Assembly: GCA_036382395.1 (NCBI GenBank)
Contig: DASVHW010000331.1
Coordinates: 1-46,145 of the forward strand
Reading direction: 5' to 3'
DNA length: 46,145 nucleotides
DNA from: Candidatus Binatia bacterium
Lineage (GTDB): Bacteria; Desulfobacterota; Binatia; HRBIN30
Position numbers and translations under genes: made by a program. Shown here piece after piece: positions 6,926 to 14,053 of the stretch (position 1 is the first letter of the stretch; the number at the start of each line of letters is the position of its first letter). Below the pieces are notes generated by a model. That model was not told the DNA's origin and searched no databases. It saw only the letters and a program-made list of their open reading frames with translations.

Positions 6926-7781
6926 TCGGGTCGCGATTGCCGGCGTCGGCCTCATCGGTGGCTCGCTGGCGTTGGCGGCACGTGCGGCCGGCTTGATCGG
7001 CGAGGTGGTCGGTTACGGCCGCACCGAAGCCAATCTACAGACGGCGAAGCGCCGTGGCATCGTCGACCGCTATAGTCTCGATGCGGCTGAGGCCGCTCGC
7101 GGTGCCGACCTGCTGCTCTTGGCCGTGCCGGTGAATGCCATCGGCGCAGTGGCACAAGCCTGTGCGCCGGTGTTGCGGGCTGACGCAATCGTCACCGACG
7201 TGGGCAGCGTCAAAGCGACGGTCATCGACCAGGTGGAAGGGGTGTTGCCGCCGGGCCTGTCGTTTGTCGGCGCCCATCCCATCGCCGGTACCGAGCACTC
7301 CGGAGCGGGCGCCGCCTTCGCCGAACTGTTCCAGGGCAGCCGCTGCATCATCACGCCGGGGCGCCACGCTGCGCCGGCCGCGGTCGCGAAGATTCGTGCC
7401 TTGTGGGAAGGCGTCGGCATGCGGGTCGACGAAATGGATGCGGCCCGACATGACCAGGTCCTCGCCTGGGTGAGTCACTTGCCCCACGCCCTGGCCTTCA
7501 GTGCCGTCAACGCCTTGCTCGATACGGACCCGGCGCTGGAACAATTTGCCGGTTCGAGTTTCCGTGATTTGACCCGGGTGGCAGCCAGCTCAGTCGACAT
7601 GTGGTCCGACATCTTTCTGGCGAATGCGGCCCAGGTGGACGGCGCCATCGTGAAGTTCGTCGCGGCGCTCGAGGGATTACGTCGCGCCATCGCCGGCGGA
7701 GACGAGGCGCAACTGCGGGGCCAGCTGGAGCGGGCGCGGCGGGCGCGCCAGGAGTGGACTCGACGGAGCCACGATGGTTGA
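6909..7781 (+). CDS. tyrA: Prephenate/arogenate dehydrogenase
   Basis: NAD(P)-dependent oxidative decarboxylation of prephenate or arogenate in tyrosine synthesis. The N-terminal Rossmann fold has VAIAGVGLIGGSLAL (residues 8-22), then TDVGSVK with the conserved Ser100 and VGAHPIAGTEHSG with His123. The helical C-terminal dimerisation domain holds WVSHLPHALAF and SSFRDLTRVAAS. I chose GTG 6909 because GGAGGAGG lies 5-8 bases upstream; GTG 6903 overlaps that site. No chorismate mutase or ACT domain is attached, so feedback control is not evident. The gene overlaps hisC at its start, and its stop is inside the aroA start. Confidence 0.94.
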   Translation: MPRLFDRVAIAGVGLIGGSLALAARAAGLIGEVVGYGRTEANLQTAKRRGIVDRYSLDAAEAARGADLLLLAVPVNAIGAVAQACAPVLRADAIVTDVGSVKATVIDQVEGVLPPGLSFVGAHPIAGTEHSGAGAAFAELFQGSRCIITPGRHAAPAAVAKIRALWEGVGMRVDEMDAARHDQVLAWVSHLPHALAFSAVNALLDTDPALEQFAGSSFRDLTRVAASSVDMWSDIFLANAAQVDGAIVKFVAALEGLRRAIAGGDEAQLRGQLERARRARQEWTRRSHDG

Positions 7782-9084
7782 TCGCCGTGCCATAGAACCA
7801 CTGCGTGGCGCGCCTAACACCGAGCCCCACAGCTATCGGGTGCCTGGCTCCAAGAGCATCACGAACCGCGCGCTGCTTCTCGCCGCACTCGCGGCGGGCG
7901 AGTCGACCATCGAGCGAGCTTTGTTTAGCGACGACACGCATTACATGTCCGATGCTCTGCGCCGGCTCGGCATCCCAGTGGACTCCGACCCTCGGGAGAC
8001 TGATCTGTACCGGGGCGAGGTATTCCACGTGCGCGGCTGTGGGGGCAGCATCCCCGCTCGGGAGGCGAGGCTCGAAACGGGGAACGCCGGGACGGCAGCG
8101 CGCTTTTTGGCTGCCTGCGCCTGCTTGGGTCATGGCCGATTTATCGTCGACGGTAACGAACGGATGCGTCAACGCCCCATTGGAGATTTGCTTGACGCTT
8201 TGCGCCAACTCGGTGCCGGTATGTCCAGCTCGACCGGGTGCCCGCCGGTGACCGTCGACGCCGACGGTCTACCCGGCGGCACGGCGCGGGTGAAGGGAGA
8301 ACGCAGCAGCCAGTACCTTTCCGCGCTTCTGATGGTGGCTCCCTACGCGCAACACGATGTCGACCTGGAGGTGGTCGGCGAACTCATTGCGAAGCCATAC
8401 ATCGACCTGACGCTGGGAGTGATGAGCCAGTTTGGGGTCACGGTCGCGCGGGACGGTTATCAACGTTTCCACGTGCCACATGGGCAGTGTTATCGGTCCC
8501 AGGCACATTATCTCGTCGAGCCTGATGCCTCGAGCGCGCATTACCTCCTGGCAGCAGCGGCGTTGACAGGAATGCGGGTGCGTATTGAAGGACTGACGAC
8601 CGCGTCGCTTCAGGGTGATGCACGCTTTGTGGAGGTGCTGGAGCAGATGGGTGCCACCGTGACACGCCATCCAAACGTGTTGGAGGTGCTGGGACCTTCA
8701 CAGCTGCGTGGCATCGATGCCGATCTCAATGCTATTTCCGACACCGCACCCACGGTCGCAGTTCTGGCGACATTTGCGCACAGTGCCAGCCGAGTCCGGA
8801 ACGTAGCGCACATCAGACTGCAAGAAAGCGACCGTCTCGGAAACGTCGCCGCTGAGTTACGTAAACTCGGCGCAAAAATCGAGGAACATGACGACGGTTG
8901 GACGATCGAGCCATCGAGTTTGCACGGAGGCGAGGTCGAACCGTACGACGACCATCGCTTGGCGATGGCCTTCTCCCTGATCGGATTGCGAGTGCCGGGT
9001 ATCGTCATTCGCAATCCAGACTGCGTCCGCAAGACCTTCCCCGATTTTTTCGAGCAACTGCAGGGGCTACGAGTGCGGCAATGA
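7774..9084 (+). CDS. aroA: 3-Phosphoshikimate 1-carboxyvinyltransferase (EPSP synthase)
   Basis: Transfers the enolpyruvyl group of PEP to shikimate-3-phosphate. The 436-residue protein has both inverse alpha/beta domains: VPGSKSITNRALLLAALA near the start, ETGNAGTAARFLAA, RMRQRPIGDLLDAL, LQESDRLGNVAAEL and YDDHRLAMAFSL. The PEP-loop reads NAGTAARF, so Phe stands where enteric class I enzymes have Pro. The ATG at 7774 overlaps the tyrA stop by 8 bp, and its own stop overlaps cmk by 4 bp, which indicates one coupled transcript. Length and motif set point to an intact enzyme. Confidence 0.96.
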   Translation: MVDRRAIEPLRGAPNTEPHSYRVPGSKSITNRALLLAALAAGESTIERALFSDDTHYMSDALRRLGIPVDSDPRETDLYRGEVFHVRGCGGSIPAREARLETGNAGTAARFLAACACLGHGRFIVDGNERMRQRPIGDLLDALRQLGAGMSSSTGCPPVTVDADGLPGGTARVKGERSSQYLSALLMVAPYAQHDVDLEVVGELIAKPYIDLTLGVMSQFGVTVARDGYQRFHVPHGQCYRSQAHYLVEPDASSAHYLLAAAALTGMRVRIEGLTTASLQGDARFVEVLEQMGATVTRHPNVLEVLGPSQLRGIDADLNAISDTAPTVAVLATFAHSASRVRNVAHIRLQESDRLGNVAAELRKLGAKIEEHDDGWTIEPSSLHGGEVEPYDDHRLAMAFSLIGLRVPGIVIRNPDCVRKTFPDFFEQLQGLRVRQ

Positions 9085-9770
9085 AGCGCATCGTGGTTGC
9101 CGTCGACGGACCGGCGGGTGCCGGCAAGAGCACGGTGAGCCGGCGCCTGGCACAAGCGCTCGGATATCGCTACATAGACACGGGTGCGATGTACCGCGTC
9201 ATCGGTGTCTTGGCCGCCGAGCGCGGTATTGATCTCTCCGACAGCGCCAGGCTGGCGGCACTGTGCGAGGCCACGCACATTGAGTTCATCGAACACGGCG
9301 ACCGTGTGCGTACCTGCGTCGATGGGCGCGACTTGTCGGCAGCGATCCGCACCGCTGACGCCGCGCAGCTGGCGTCGAAGGTGTCCGCGGTGCCAGAAGT
9401 GCGGCACCGCCTGGTGGCAGAGCAACGCGCGATGGCAGCCGAAGGCGGGGTGGTGATGGAGGGACGCGACATCGGCACGGTGGTGTTTCCGGACGCGCCG
9501 GTGAAAGTGTTCCTCGATGCTTCCGCGGCCGAACGTGCGCGCCGGCGCACCCACGAATTGCGGGCGGAGGCGACGACGGCGGACATCGAACGGATGGAGA
9601 AAGAGATTGCGGAACGTGACGCACGGGATCGAACCCGAGCCCATTCCCCCTTGCGTCCGGCAGCGGACGCGGTGGTAGTGGATACAACGGACAAAACCAT
9701 TGACGAGGTCGTGGCCATGCTTGGCGCGCTGATTGCGACGCACGCTAAAGCGCTTGCAAGCCACAATTAG
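9081..9770 (+). CDS. cmk: Cytidylate kinase
   Basis: Phosphorylates CMP/dCMP with ATP. The 229-residue protein begins MKRIVVAVDGPAGAGKSTVS with the P-loop at residues 10-17. It goes on to YIDTGAMYRV, the AVPEVRHRL segment, GRDIGTVVFPDAPVKVFLDA and the LID region ERDARDRTRAHSPL. The start is ATG 9081 in an ATGA overlap with the aroA stop; the frame is open upstream but out of family. The aroA-cmk-rpsA order is a widely conserved bacterial cluster. Only seven bases separate it from the rpsA start. Confidence 0.96.
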   Translation: MKRIVVAVDGPAGAGKSTVSRRLAQALGYRYIDTGAMYRVIGVLAAERGIDLSDSARLAALCEATHIEFIEHGDRVRTCVDGRDLSAAIRTADAAQLASKVSAVPEVRHRLVAEQRAMAAEGGVVMEGRDIGTVVFPDAPVKVFLDASAAERARRRTHELRAEATTADIERMEKEIAERDARDRTRAHSPLRPAADAVVVDTTDKTIDEVVAMLGALIATHAKALASHN

Positions 9771-9777
9771 GGGCGAT

Positions 9778-11562
9778 ATGACAAGCCCGAGCCAGTCCTC
9801 AGGGGGTACATTTCACATGGATCAACAAAGAAACGCAGCCGCAGCCGGCGGCGAAAGCGATTTTGGCGCGCTCTTCGAGGAAAGTATGAGAGCCGTCCGC
9901 CCCGGCGAGATCGTTCGCGGTCACGTGGTGCACGTCTCACGTGATTTCGTCACGGTCGACATCGGGTTCAAATCCGAGGGGCAGATCCCGATTCAGGAAT
10001 TCCTCGACCGCAACGGTAACGTGGACGTCAAGGCGGACGATGATATCGATGTCTTTTTTGATGGCACCGATACCGAGCATGGCGGCGCGCTGCTGTCTCG
10101 GGCCAAGGCCGAACAGCTGAAGGTGTGGCGGGAGATCGAGGAAGCGTTCGAACGCGAGGGTGTCGTCGAGGGCACCATCACCGGAAAGGTCAAGGGCGGC
10201 CTGAAGGTGGATGTGGGGGTGCAAGCATTCCTCCCGGGGTCGCATGCGGATTTGCGCCCGGTGCGGAACCTCGATCGCTTCATCGGCCAGCGCATGCGGT
10301 TCGCCGTCCTGAAATTCAATCGGGCCCGTGGCAACGTGGTGGTGTCGCGCCGCGCCGTGCTCGAACGCGAACGGGAATCGCTGAAGGAAGAAACCATGAA
10401 GGTGCTCGAAGAGGGCGTGATCCTCGAGGGCATCGTGAAAAACATCACGGAGTACGGCGCCTTCGTCGACCTCGGTGGCCTGGACGGCTTGCTGCACGTC
10501 ACCGACATGTCTTGGGGCCGTGTCGCCCGCCCGTCGGACGTCATACAGGTCGGTGAGCGCGTCAAGGTGGTGGTGTTGAAGTATGACCCGGAGCGCGGGC
10601 GCGTGTCGCTGGGGATGAAGCAGATCCTGCCGGACCCGTGGGCCTCCGTCGGTGAACGGTTTCCGGTCGGCGCGCGCATGCGCGGCAAAGTCGTGAGCTT
10701 GGCCGACTACGGCGCCTTCGTGGAGCTCGAGCCGGGCGTCGAAGGCTTGGTGCACATCTCCGAGATGTCGTGGACCAAGCGCGTCACCCACCCCTCCAAG
10801 ATGGTGGAGCCGGGCCAGGAAGTCGAGGTCATCATACTGGACGTCGATCCCAGCAATCGCCGTATCTCGCTCGGTTTGAAACAGGCGGCACCCAATCCCT
10901 GGGAGATGGTGCGCATCAACCATCCTGTGGGCAGTCGGATCAGTGGCGCAGTCAAACACATCACCGACTTCGGGCTGTTCGTCGGCGTGGACGAAGGCAT
11001 CGATGGGTTGGTGCATATCTCCGATCTGCACTGGACCCGCAAGGTCAAGCATCCTTCCGAGATGTACAAGAAGGGTGACCCGATCGAGGCGGTCGTGCTC
11101 GGCATCGACGTGGAAAACGAACGGATCGCGCTCGGGGTGAAGCAGTTGGCCGAAGACCCGTGGGCGGTGATTGCACAGCGCTATCCGGTCGGCAGCCGCG
11201 CCAAAGGGACGGTGACGACGGTCACGGATTTCGGCATCTTCGTCGAAATCGAAGAAGGGATCGAGGGCTTGATCCATGTCTCGCAGCTCAGCAGCGAGCG
11301 GGTGGACAAACCACAGGCACTCTTTCAAGCCGGACAGGTCGTCGAAGCGGAGGTCACGCACGTCGACCCGAAGGAACGGCGGATTGGATTGAGCATCAAG
11401 GCCTTGCACCGTACGGAAGAGCGCGAGGAGATGGAATCGTACCTACAACGCGAGCGCGAGGGCGCGCGCTTTTCGTTTGAAGATATTCTGAATGAGGAGT
11501 TGCGGCTGGATCGGGAAGACAGTGAGGGGGGCGGCGCCGCGAAGGAAGAGGCAAAGAAGTAA
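9778..11562 (+). CDS. rpsA: 30S ribosomal protein S1
   Basis: mRNA-binding ribosomal protein with six S1 (OB-fold) repeats. Repeat 1 starts at GEIVRGHVVHVSRDF, repeat 2 at GVVEGTITGKVKGGL, and repeats 3-6 each carry a G-x-F/L-V-x-L...EGLVHISEMSW-like core (LDGLLHVTDMSW, VEGLVHISEMSW, IDGLVHISDLHW, IEGLIHVSQLS). The first two repeats are the divergent ribosome-docking type. I place the start at ATG 9778 (AGGGGC upstream); ATG 9817 after AGGGGG is an alternative. The C-terminus is acidic and lysine-rich. Length of about 594 residues is standard for proteobacterial S1. Confidence 0.96.
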   Translation: MTSPSQSSGGTFHMDQQRNAAAAGGESDFGALFEESMRAVRPGEIVRGHVVHVSRDFVTVDIGFKSEGQIPIQEFLDRNGNVDVKADDDIDVFFDGTDTEHGGALLSRAKAEQLKVWREIEEAFEREGVVEGTITGKVKGGLKVDVGVQAFLPGSHADLRPVRNLDRFIGQRMRFAVLKFNRARGNVVVSRRAVLERERESLKEETMKVLEEGVILEGIVKNITEYGAFVDLGGLDGLLHVTDMSWGRVARPSDVIQVGERVKVVVLKYDPERGRVSLGMKQILPDPWASVGERFPVGARMRGKVVSLADYGAFVELEPGVEGLVHISEMSWTKRVTHPSKMVEPGQEVEVIILDVDPSNRRISLGLKQAAPNPWEMVRINHPVGSRISGAVKHITDFGLFVGVDEGIDGLVHISDLHWTRKVKHPSEMYKKGDPIEAVVLGIDVENERIALGVKQLAEDPWAVIAQRYPVGSRAKGTVTTVTDFGIFVEIEEGIEGLIHVSQLSSERVDKPQALFQAGQVVEAEVTHVDPKERRIGLSIKALHRTEEREEMESYLQREREGARFSFEDILNEELRLDREDSEGGGAAKEEAKK

Positions 11563-11582
11563 CGACAGATAAGGACACGCGC

Positions 11583-11900
11583 ATGACCAAACGCGACCTG
11601 ATCGACGAGGTGGTCCGGCTCTACCCTGGGTATTCCCGTCGCGATGCGGAGGTCATTGTGAACTCGGTGTTCAGCGGGCTGGCCAGCACCTTGCGCAGCG
11701 GTGGCCGCATCGAGATCCGCGGCTTTGGCAGTTTCATTGTCAAGCAACGGCAGGGACGCGAGGGGCGTAATCCGCGAACCGGCCGCGTCGTCTCCGTGCC
11801 GCCGAAGCGGGTCCCGTTCTTCAAGGTCGGCAAGGAACTGCGGCAGCGGGTGGACGGCAAAGTGAGTGAGGCCGAAGCGATGACGGCCGCCAGGAGCTGA
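11583..11900 (+). CDS. ihfB: Integration host factor beta subunit (HU/IHF family)
   Basis: A 105-residue nucleoid protein of the HU/IHF family that bends DNA as a dimer. MTKRDLIDEV and the helical region lead to IRGFGSFIVKQR (46-57) and the arm GREGRNPRTG (58-67) with the intercalating Pro64. KRVPFFKVGKELRQRV closes the fold. Its position directly after rpsA, 20 bp downstream with AAGGA before the ATG, matches the conserved rpsA-ihfB pair, so I favour IhfB over HU. The tail after residue 92 is slightly longer than usual. Confidence 0.9.
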   Translation: MTKRDLIDEVVRLYPGYSRRDAEVIVNSVFSGLASTLRSGGRIEIRGFGSFIVKQRQGREGRNPRTGRVVSVPPKRVPFFKVGKELRQRVDGKVSEAEAMTAARS

Positions 11901-11911
11901 ACCGGCGCCGC

Positions 11912-12397
11912 ATGCAGGTCCTGTGGGCGCCTTGGCGCATGGCCTATGTGGGCGGGCCCAGAGCGCCTGGGTGCATCTTCTGCAACGCCGTAGCAACGGA
12001 TGACCTTCGAGGGCATCTCGTGCTGTCACGAGAGCCAGCCCTCGTCATGCTCAACAAGTTCCCGTATGCCAACGGGCACCTGATGGTGGCCCCGCGGCGC
12101 CACGCCGCGCAGCTCCGGGCGTTGCCGCCGGAGGAATTCCGTGTGCTGATGGATACGTTGCGGCGGGCGACCACGGTGCTCGGCGAGGCCTTGCACGCGG
12201 AAGGCATGAACGTAGGGATGAACCTCGGTGCCGCCGCCGGTGCCGGCGTGGTCGATCATCTGCACTGGCACATCGTGCCGCGCTGGGTTGGCGACACCAA
12301 CTTTATGCCCCTGCTGTCCGAGGTGCGCGTCATCCCCGAGCATCTCGAGACCATGTACGACCGCCTCAAACCCCTGTTCGAAGCCGTTGCTTCATGA
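11912..12397 (+). CDS. HIT-family nucleotide hydrolase/phosphorylase
   Basis: A 161-residue histidine-triad protein. The triad motif is HLHWHIVPRW (His116, 118 and 120, with His120 the catalytic nucleophile), preceded by NVGMNLGAAAGAGVVD and the strand-turn ANGHLMVAPRRH. CIFC at residues 21-24 may contribute a zinc ligand pair, as in several HIT proteins. The WVGDTNFMP extension after the triad is typical of the Ap4A phosphorylase-like subgroup that splits dinucleoside polyphosphates. It lies 11 bp after ihfB and is the last gene of the supraoperon. Confidence 0.9.
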   Translation: MQVLWAPWRMAYVGGPRAPGCIFCNAVATDDLRGHLVLSREPALVMLNKFPYANGHLMVAPRRHAAQLRALPPEEFRVLMDTLRRATTVLGEALHAEGMNVGMNLGAAAGAGVVDHLHWHIVPRWVGDTNFMPLLSEVRVIPEHLETMYDRLKPLFEAVAS

Positions 12398-12425
12398 GGT
12401 GCGCCCCGAACAGGGTTGCTCCCGG

Positions 12426-12466
12426 TTGCCCCACTGGGTTGATGCCCATATAATTGACGGTCAATT
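12426..12466 (+). promoter_or_regulatory. Sigma-70-type promoter with palindromic operator-like site upstream of moxR
   Basis: TTGCCC at 12426-12431 and TATAAT at 12449-12454 are separated by exactly 17 bp, a good housekeeping promoter match. A perfect odd palindrome, AATTGACGGTCAATT (12452-12466), overlaps the -10 box and the expected start site. A dimeric repressor bound there would block transcription of the MoxR/VWA genes. The site ends 38 bp before the moxR ATG. Promoter and operator are both predictions from sequence. Confidence 0.6.
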
Positions 12467-12504
12467 CAACTCGCGCTTCTGCACGTGTGAAAGGTGGATA
12501 GCGT

Positions 12505-13902
12505 ATGCAGCGAGCAGGCACGCTCGGTGAACTCAAACGTAGCGGACATCAGGTGCTGCCGGTGCGTGAAGAAATGCGACGCAACATGCTTGCGAAGTTG
12601 GGGCGCGATGAGCGCATTCTTCCGGGGATCATCGGCTTCGATGACACGGTCTTGCCGGAGATCGAAAATGCCGTCCTGGCTGGACACCACATGGTGTTCT
12701 TGGGCGAGCGCGGTCAGGCGAAATCACGCATCATTCGCGGTCTCACCTCACTGCTCGATCCCCTGACGCCGGTGGTGCTGGGGTGTGCCATCAACGACAG
12801 CCCCTTGGAGCCGATTTGCAAAGAGTGCTGCCGTCGTCTGGCCGAACAGGGCGACGACCTGCCCATTGCCTGGATCACTCCCGACTCCCGGTACGGTGAG
12901 AAGCTCGCCACGCCGGACGTGTCGATCGCCGATTTGATCGGCGAGATCGATCCCATCAAGGTTGCCGAAGGCCGCTACCTGGCAGATGAGGAGACGATCC
13001 ACTACGGCATCATTCCACGCACCAACCGCGGCATCTTCGCCATCAACGAGCTGCCGGACTTGACGGAAAAGGTTCAGGTGGGGCTCTTCAACCTCATGGA
13101 GGAGAAGGACGTCCAAATCAAAGGCTTCAAGATCCGCCTGCCGCTCGATATCGTCATCGTCGCCAGTGCCAATCCCGAGGACTACACCAGTCGCGGGCGC
13201 ATTATCACGCCGTTGAAAGATCGTTTCGACGTGCAGATCCGTACGCACTATCCGCGCGCCGTGGGCGATGAGATCGCGATCATGGAACAGGAATTGCCAG
13301 TCCTCGAGCGTTATGACCGCGTCGTCGGCATGCCCGAGTTCATGAAGGAAATCCTTGCCCAGTTCACCTTCGAGGCGCGCGCCTGCTCGGAAATCAACCA
13401 GGCCTCGGGGGTGAGTGTGCGTGTGAGCATCAACAACTACGAGAGTCTGGTCAGCAACGCCGAGAAACGCTCCGTGCGGCTGAGGGAACGGGAGATCGTG
13501 CCGCGAATCAGCGACCTGCACGCCCTCGGGGCCTCCACCGCCGGCAAGATCGAGTTGGAGTACGCGGGCGAAGAGAAGAAAGGCGAGGAGTTGATCGAAC
13601 GGCTGCTCAATCGCGCCGTGCTCAAGGTGTTCGACAGGCTCCTGAAACTCGACGATCTCAAAGACGTTGTCGACTACTTCGAGAAAGGTTGGGGTGTCGA
13701 AGTGTCTGACATGATGCGGGCGGAGGAGTACCTCGATGGGGTGCGCGCCATCGCGGGCCTACGGGAAGGTATTCGGGTTCTCGGGGGCGTCGAGAGCCCG
13801 GGCTTCATCGCCGCGGCCACCGAGTTCATTCTGGAAGGGCTGCACCTGCATCAGAAGCTCAACAAGGACCGCGAAGGCGGCCGCTTTACGTTTAAGGCGT
13901 GA
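12505..13902 (+). CDS. MoxR-type AAA+ ATPase (Mg-chelatase ChlI-like)
   Basis: A 465-residue AAA+ protein. Walker A is the variant GERGQAKS (67-74), Walker B lies in RGIFAINELPDL (175-186), sensor 1 in VIVASANPEDYTSRGR, and the arginine-finger/lid region in TPLKDRFDVQIRTHYP. A cysteine group C94, C105, C108 and C109 (with ICKECC) lies after Walker A and could bind a metal; this is not part of the minimal MoxR fold. The long helical C-terminus ends RFTFKA. MoxR ATPases act with VWA-domain partners to remodel or insert cofactors into target proteins. The VWA gene follows after a 146-bp repeat-containing gap. The client is unknown, since no obvious metalloenzyme operon is adjacent. Confidence 0.92.
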   Translation: MQRAGTLGELKRSGHQVLPVREEMRRNMLAKLGRDERILPGIIGFDDTVLPEIENAVLAGHHMVFLGERGQAKSRIIRGLTSLLDPLTPVVLGCAINDSPLEPICKECCRRLAEQGDDLPIAWITPDSRYGEKLATPDVSIADLIGEIDPIKVAEGRYLADEETIHYGIIPRTNRGIFAINELPDLTEKVQVGLFNLMEEKDVQIKGFKIRLPLDIVIVASANPEDYTSRGRIITPLKDRFDVQIRTHYPRAVGDEIAIMEQELPVLERYDRVVGMPEFMKEILAQFTFEARACSEINQASGVSVRVSINNYESLVSNAEKRSVRLREREIVPRISDLHALGASTAGKIELEYAGEEKKGEELIERLLNRAVLKVFDRLLKLDDLKDVVDYFEKGWGVEVSDMMRAEEYLDGVRAIAGLREGIRVLGGVESPGFIAAATEFILEGLHLHQKLNKDREGGRFTFKA

Positions 13903-13912
13903 GGGATAAAGA

Positions 13913-14053
13913 CGCATATGGCGTGCAGCGTATGGCGTATGGCAAGAGACCGAATCGTTCTCAGCGACCTTCTCGGCCCTACGCTATAGGCCATACGCGA
14001 TCGGCGACCTTGGGCTTCTCTGGCCATAAGCCATAGGCCATACGCTATATGCC
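13913..14053. repeat. Cluster of (G)CCATA(G/C)GC-type units in both orientations
   Basis: The gap between moxR and the VWA gene is built from variants of one short word. GCGTATGGCGTATGGC lies at about 13928-13943, and its inverse forms GCTATAGGCCATACGC (13983-13998) and GCCATAGGCCATACGCTAT (14030-14048) lie to the right. A GCGACCTT direct repeat sits between them. The last unit runs into the VWA start codon (CGCTAT-ATG), which displaces any normal SD site. The outer units can fold into a large hairpin. Confidence 0.75.

Noticed and set aside
9937-11409. 490-codon minus-strand frame opposite rpsA
   Set aside because: His/Asp/Arg-rich shadow of the highly conserved S1 gene with no domain likeness. 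Other long antisense frames (such as 5681-6955, 8610-9764 and 1847-2989) were rejected on the same grounds.
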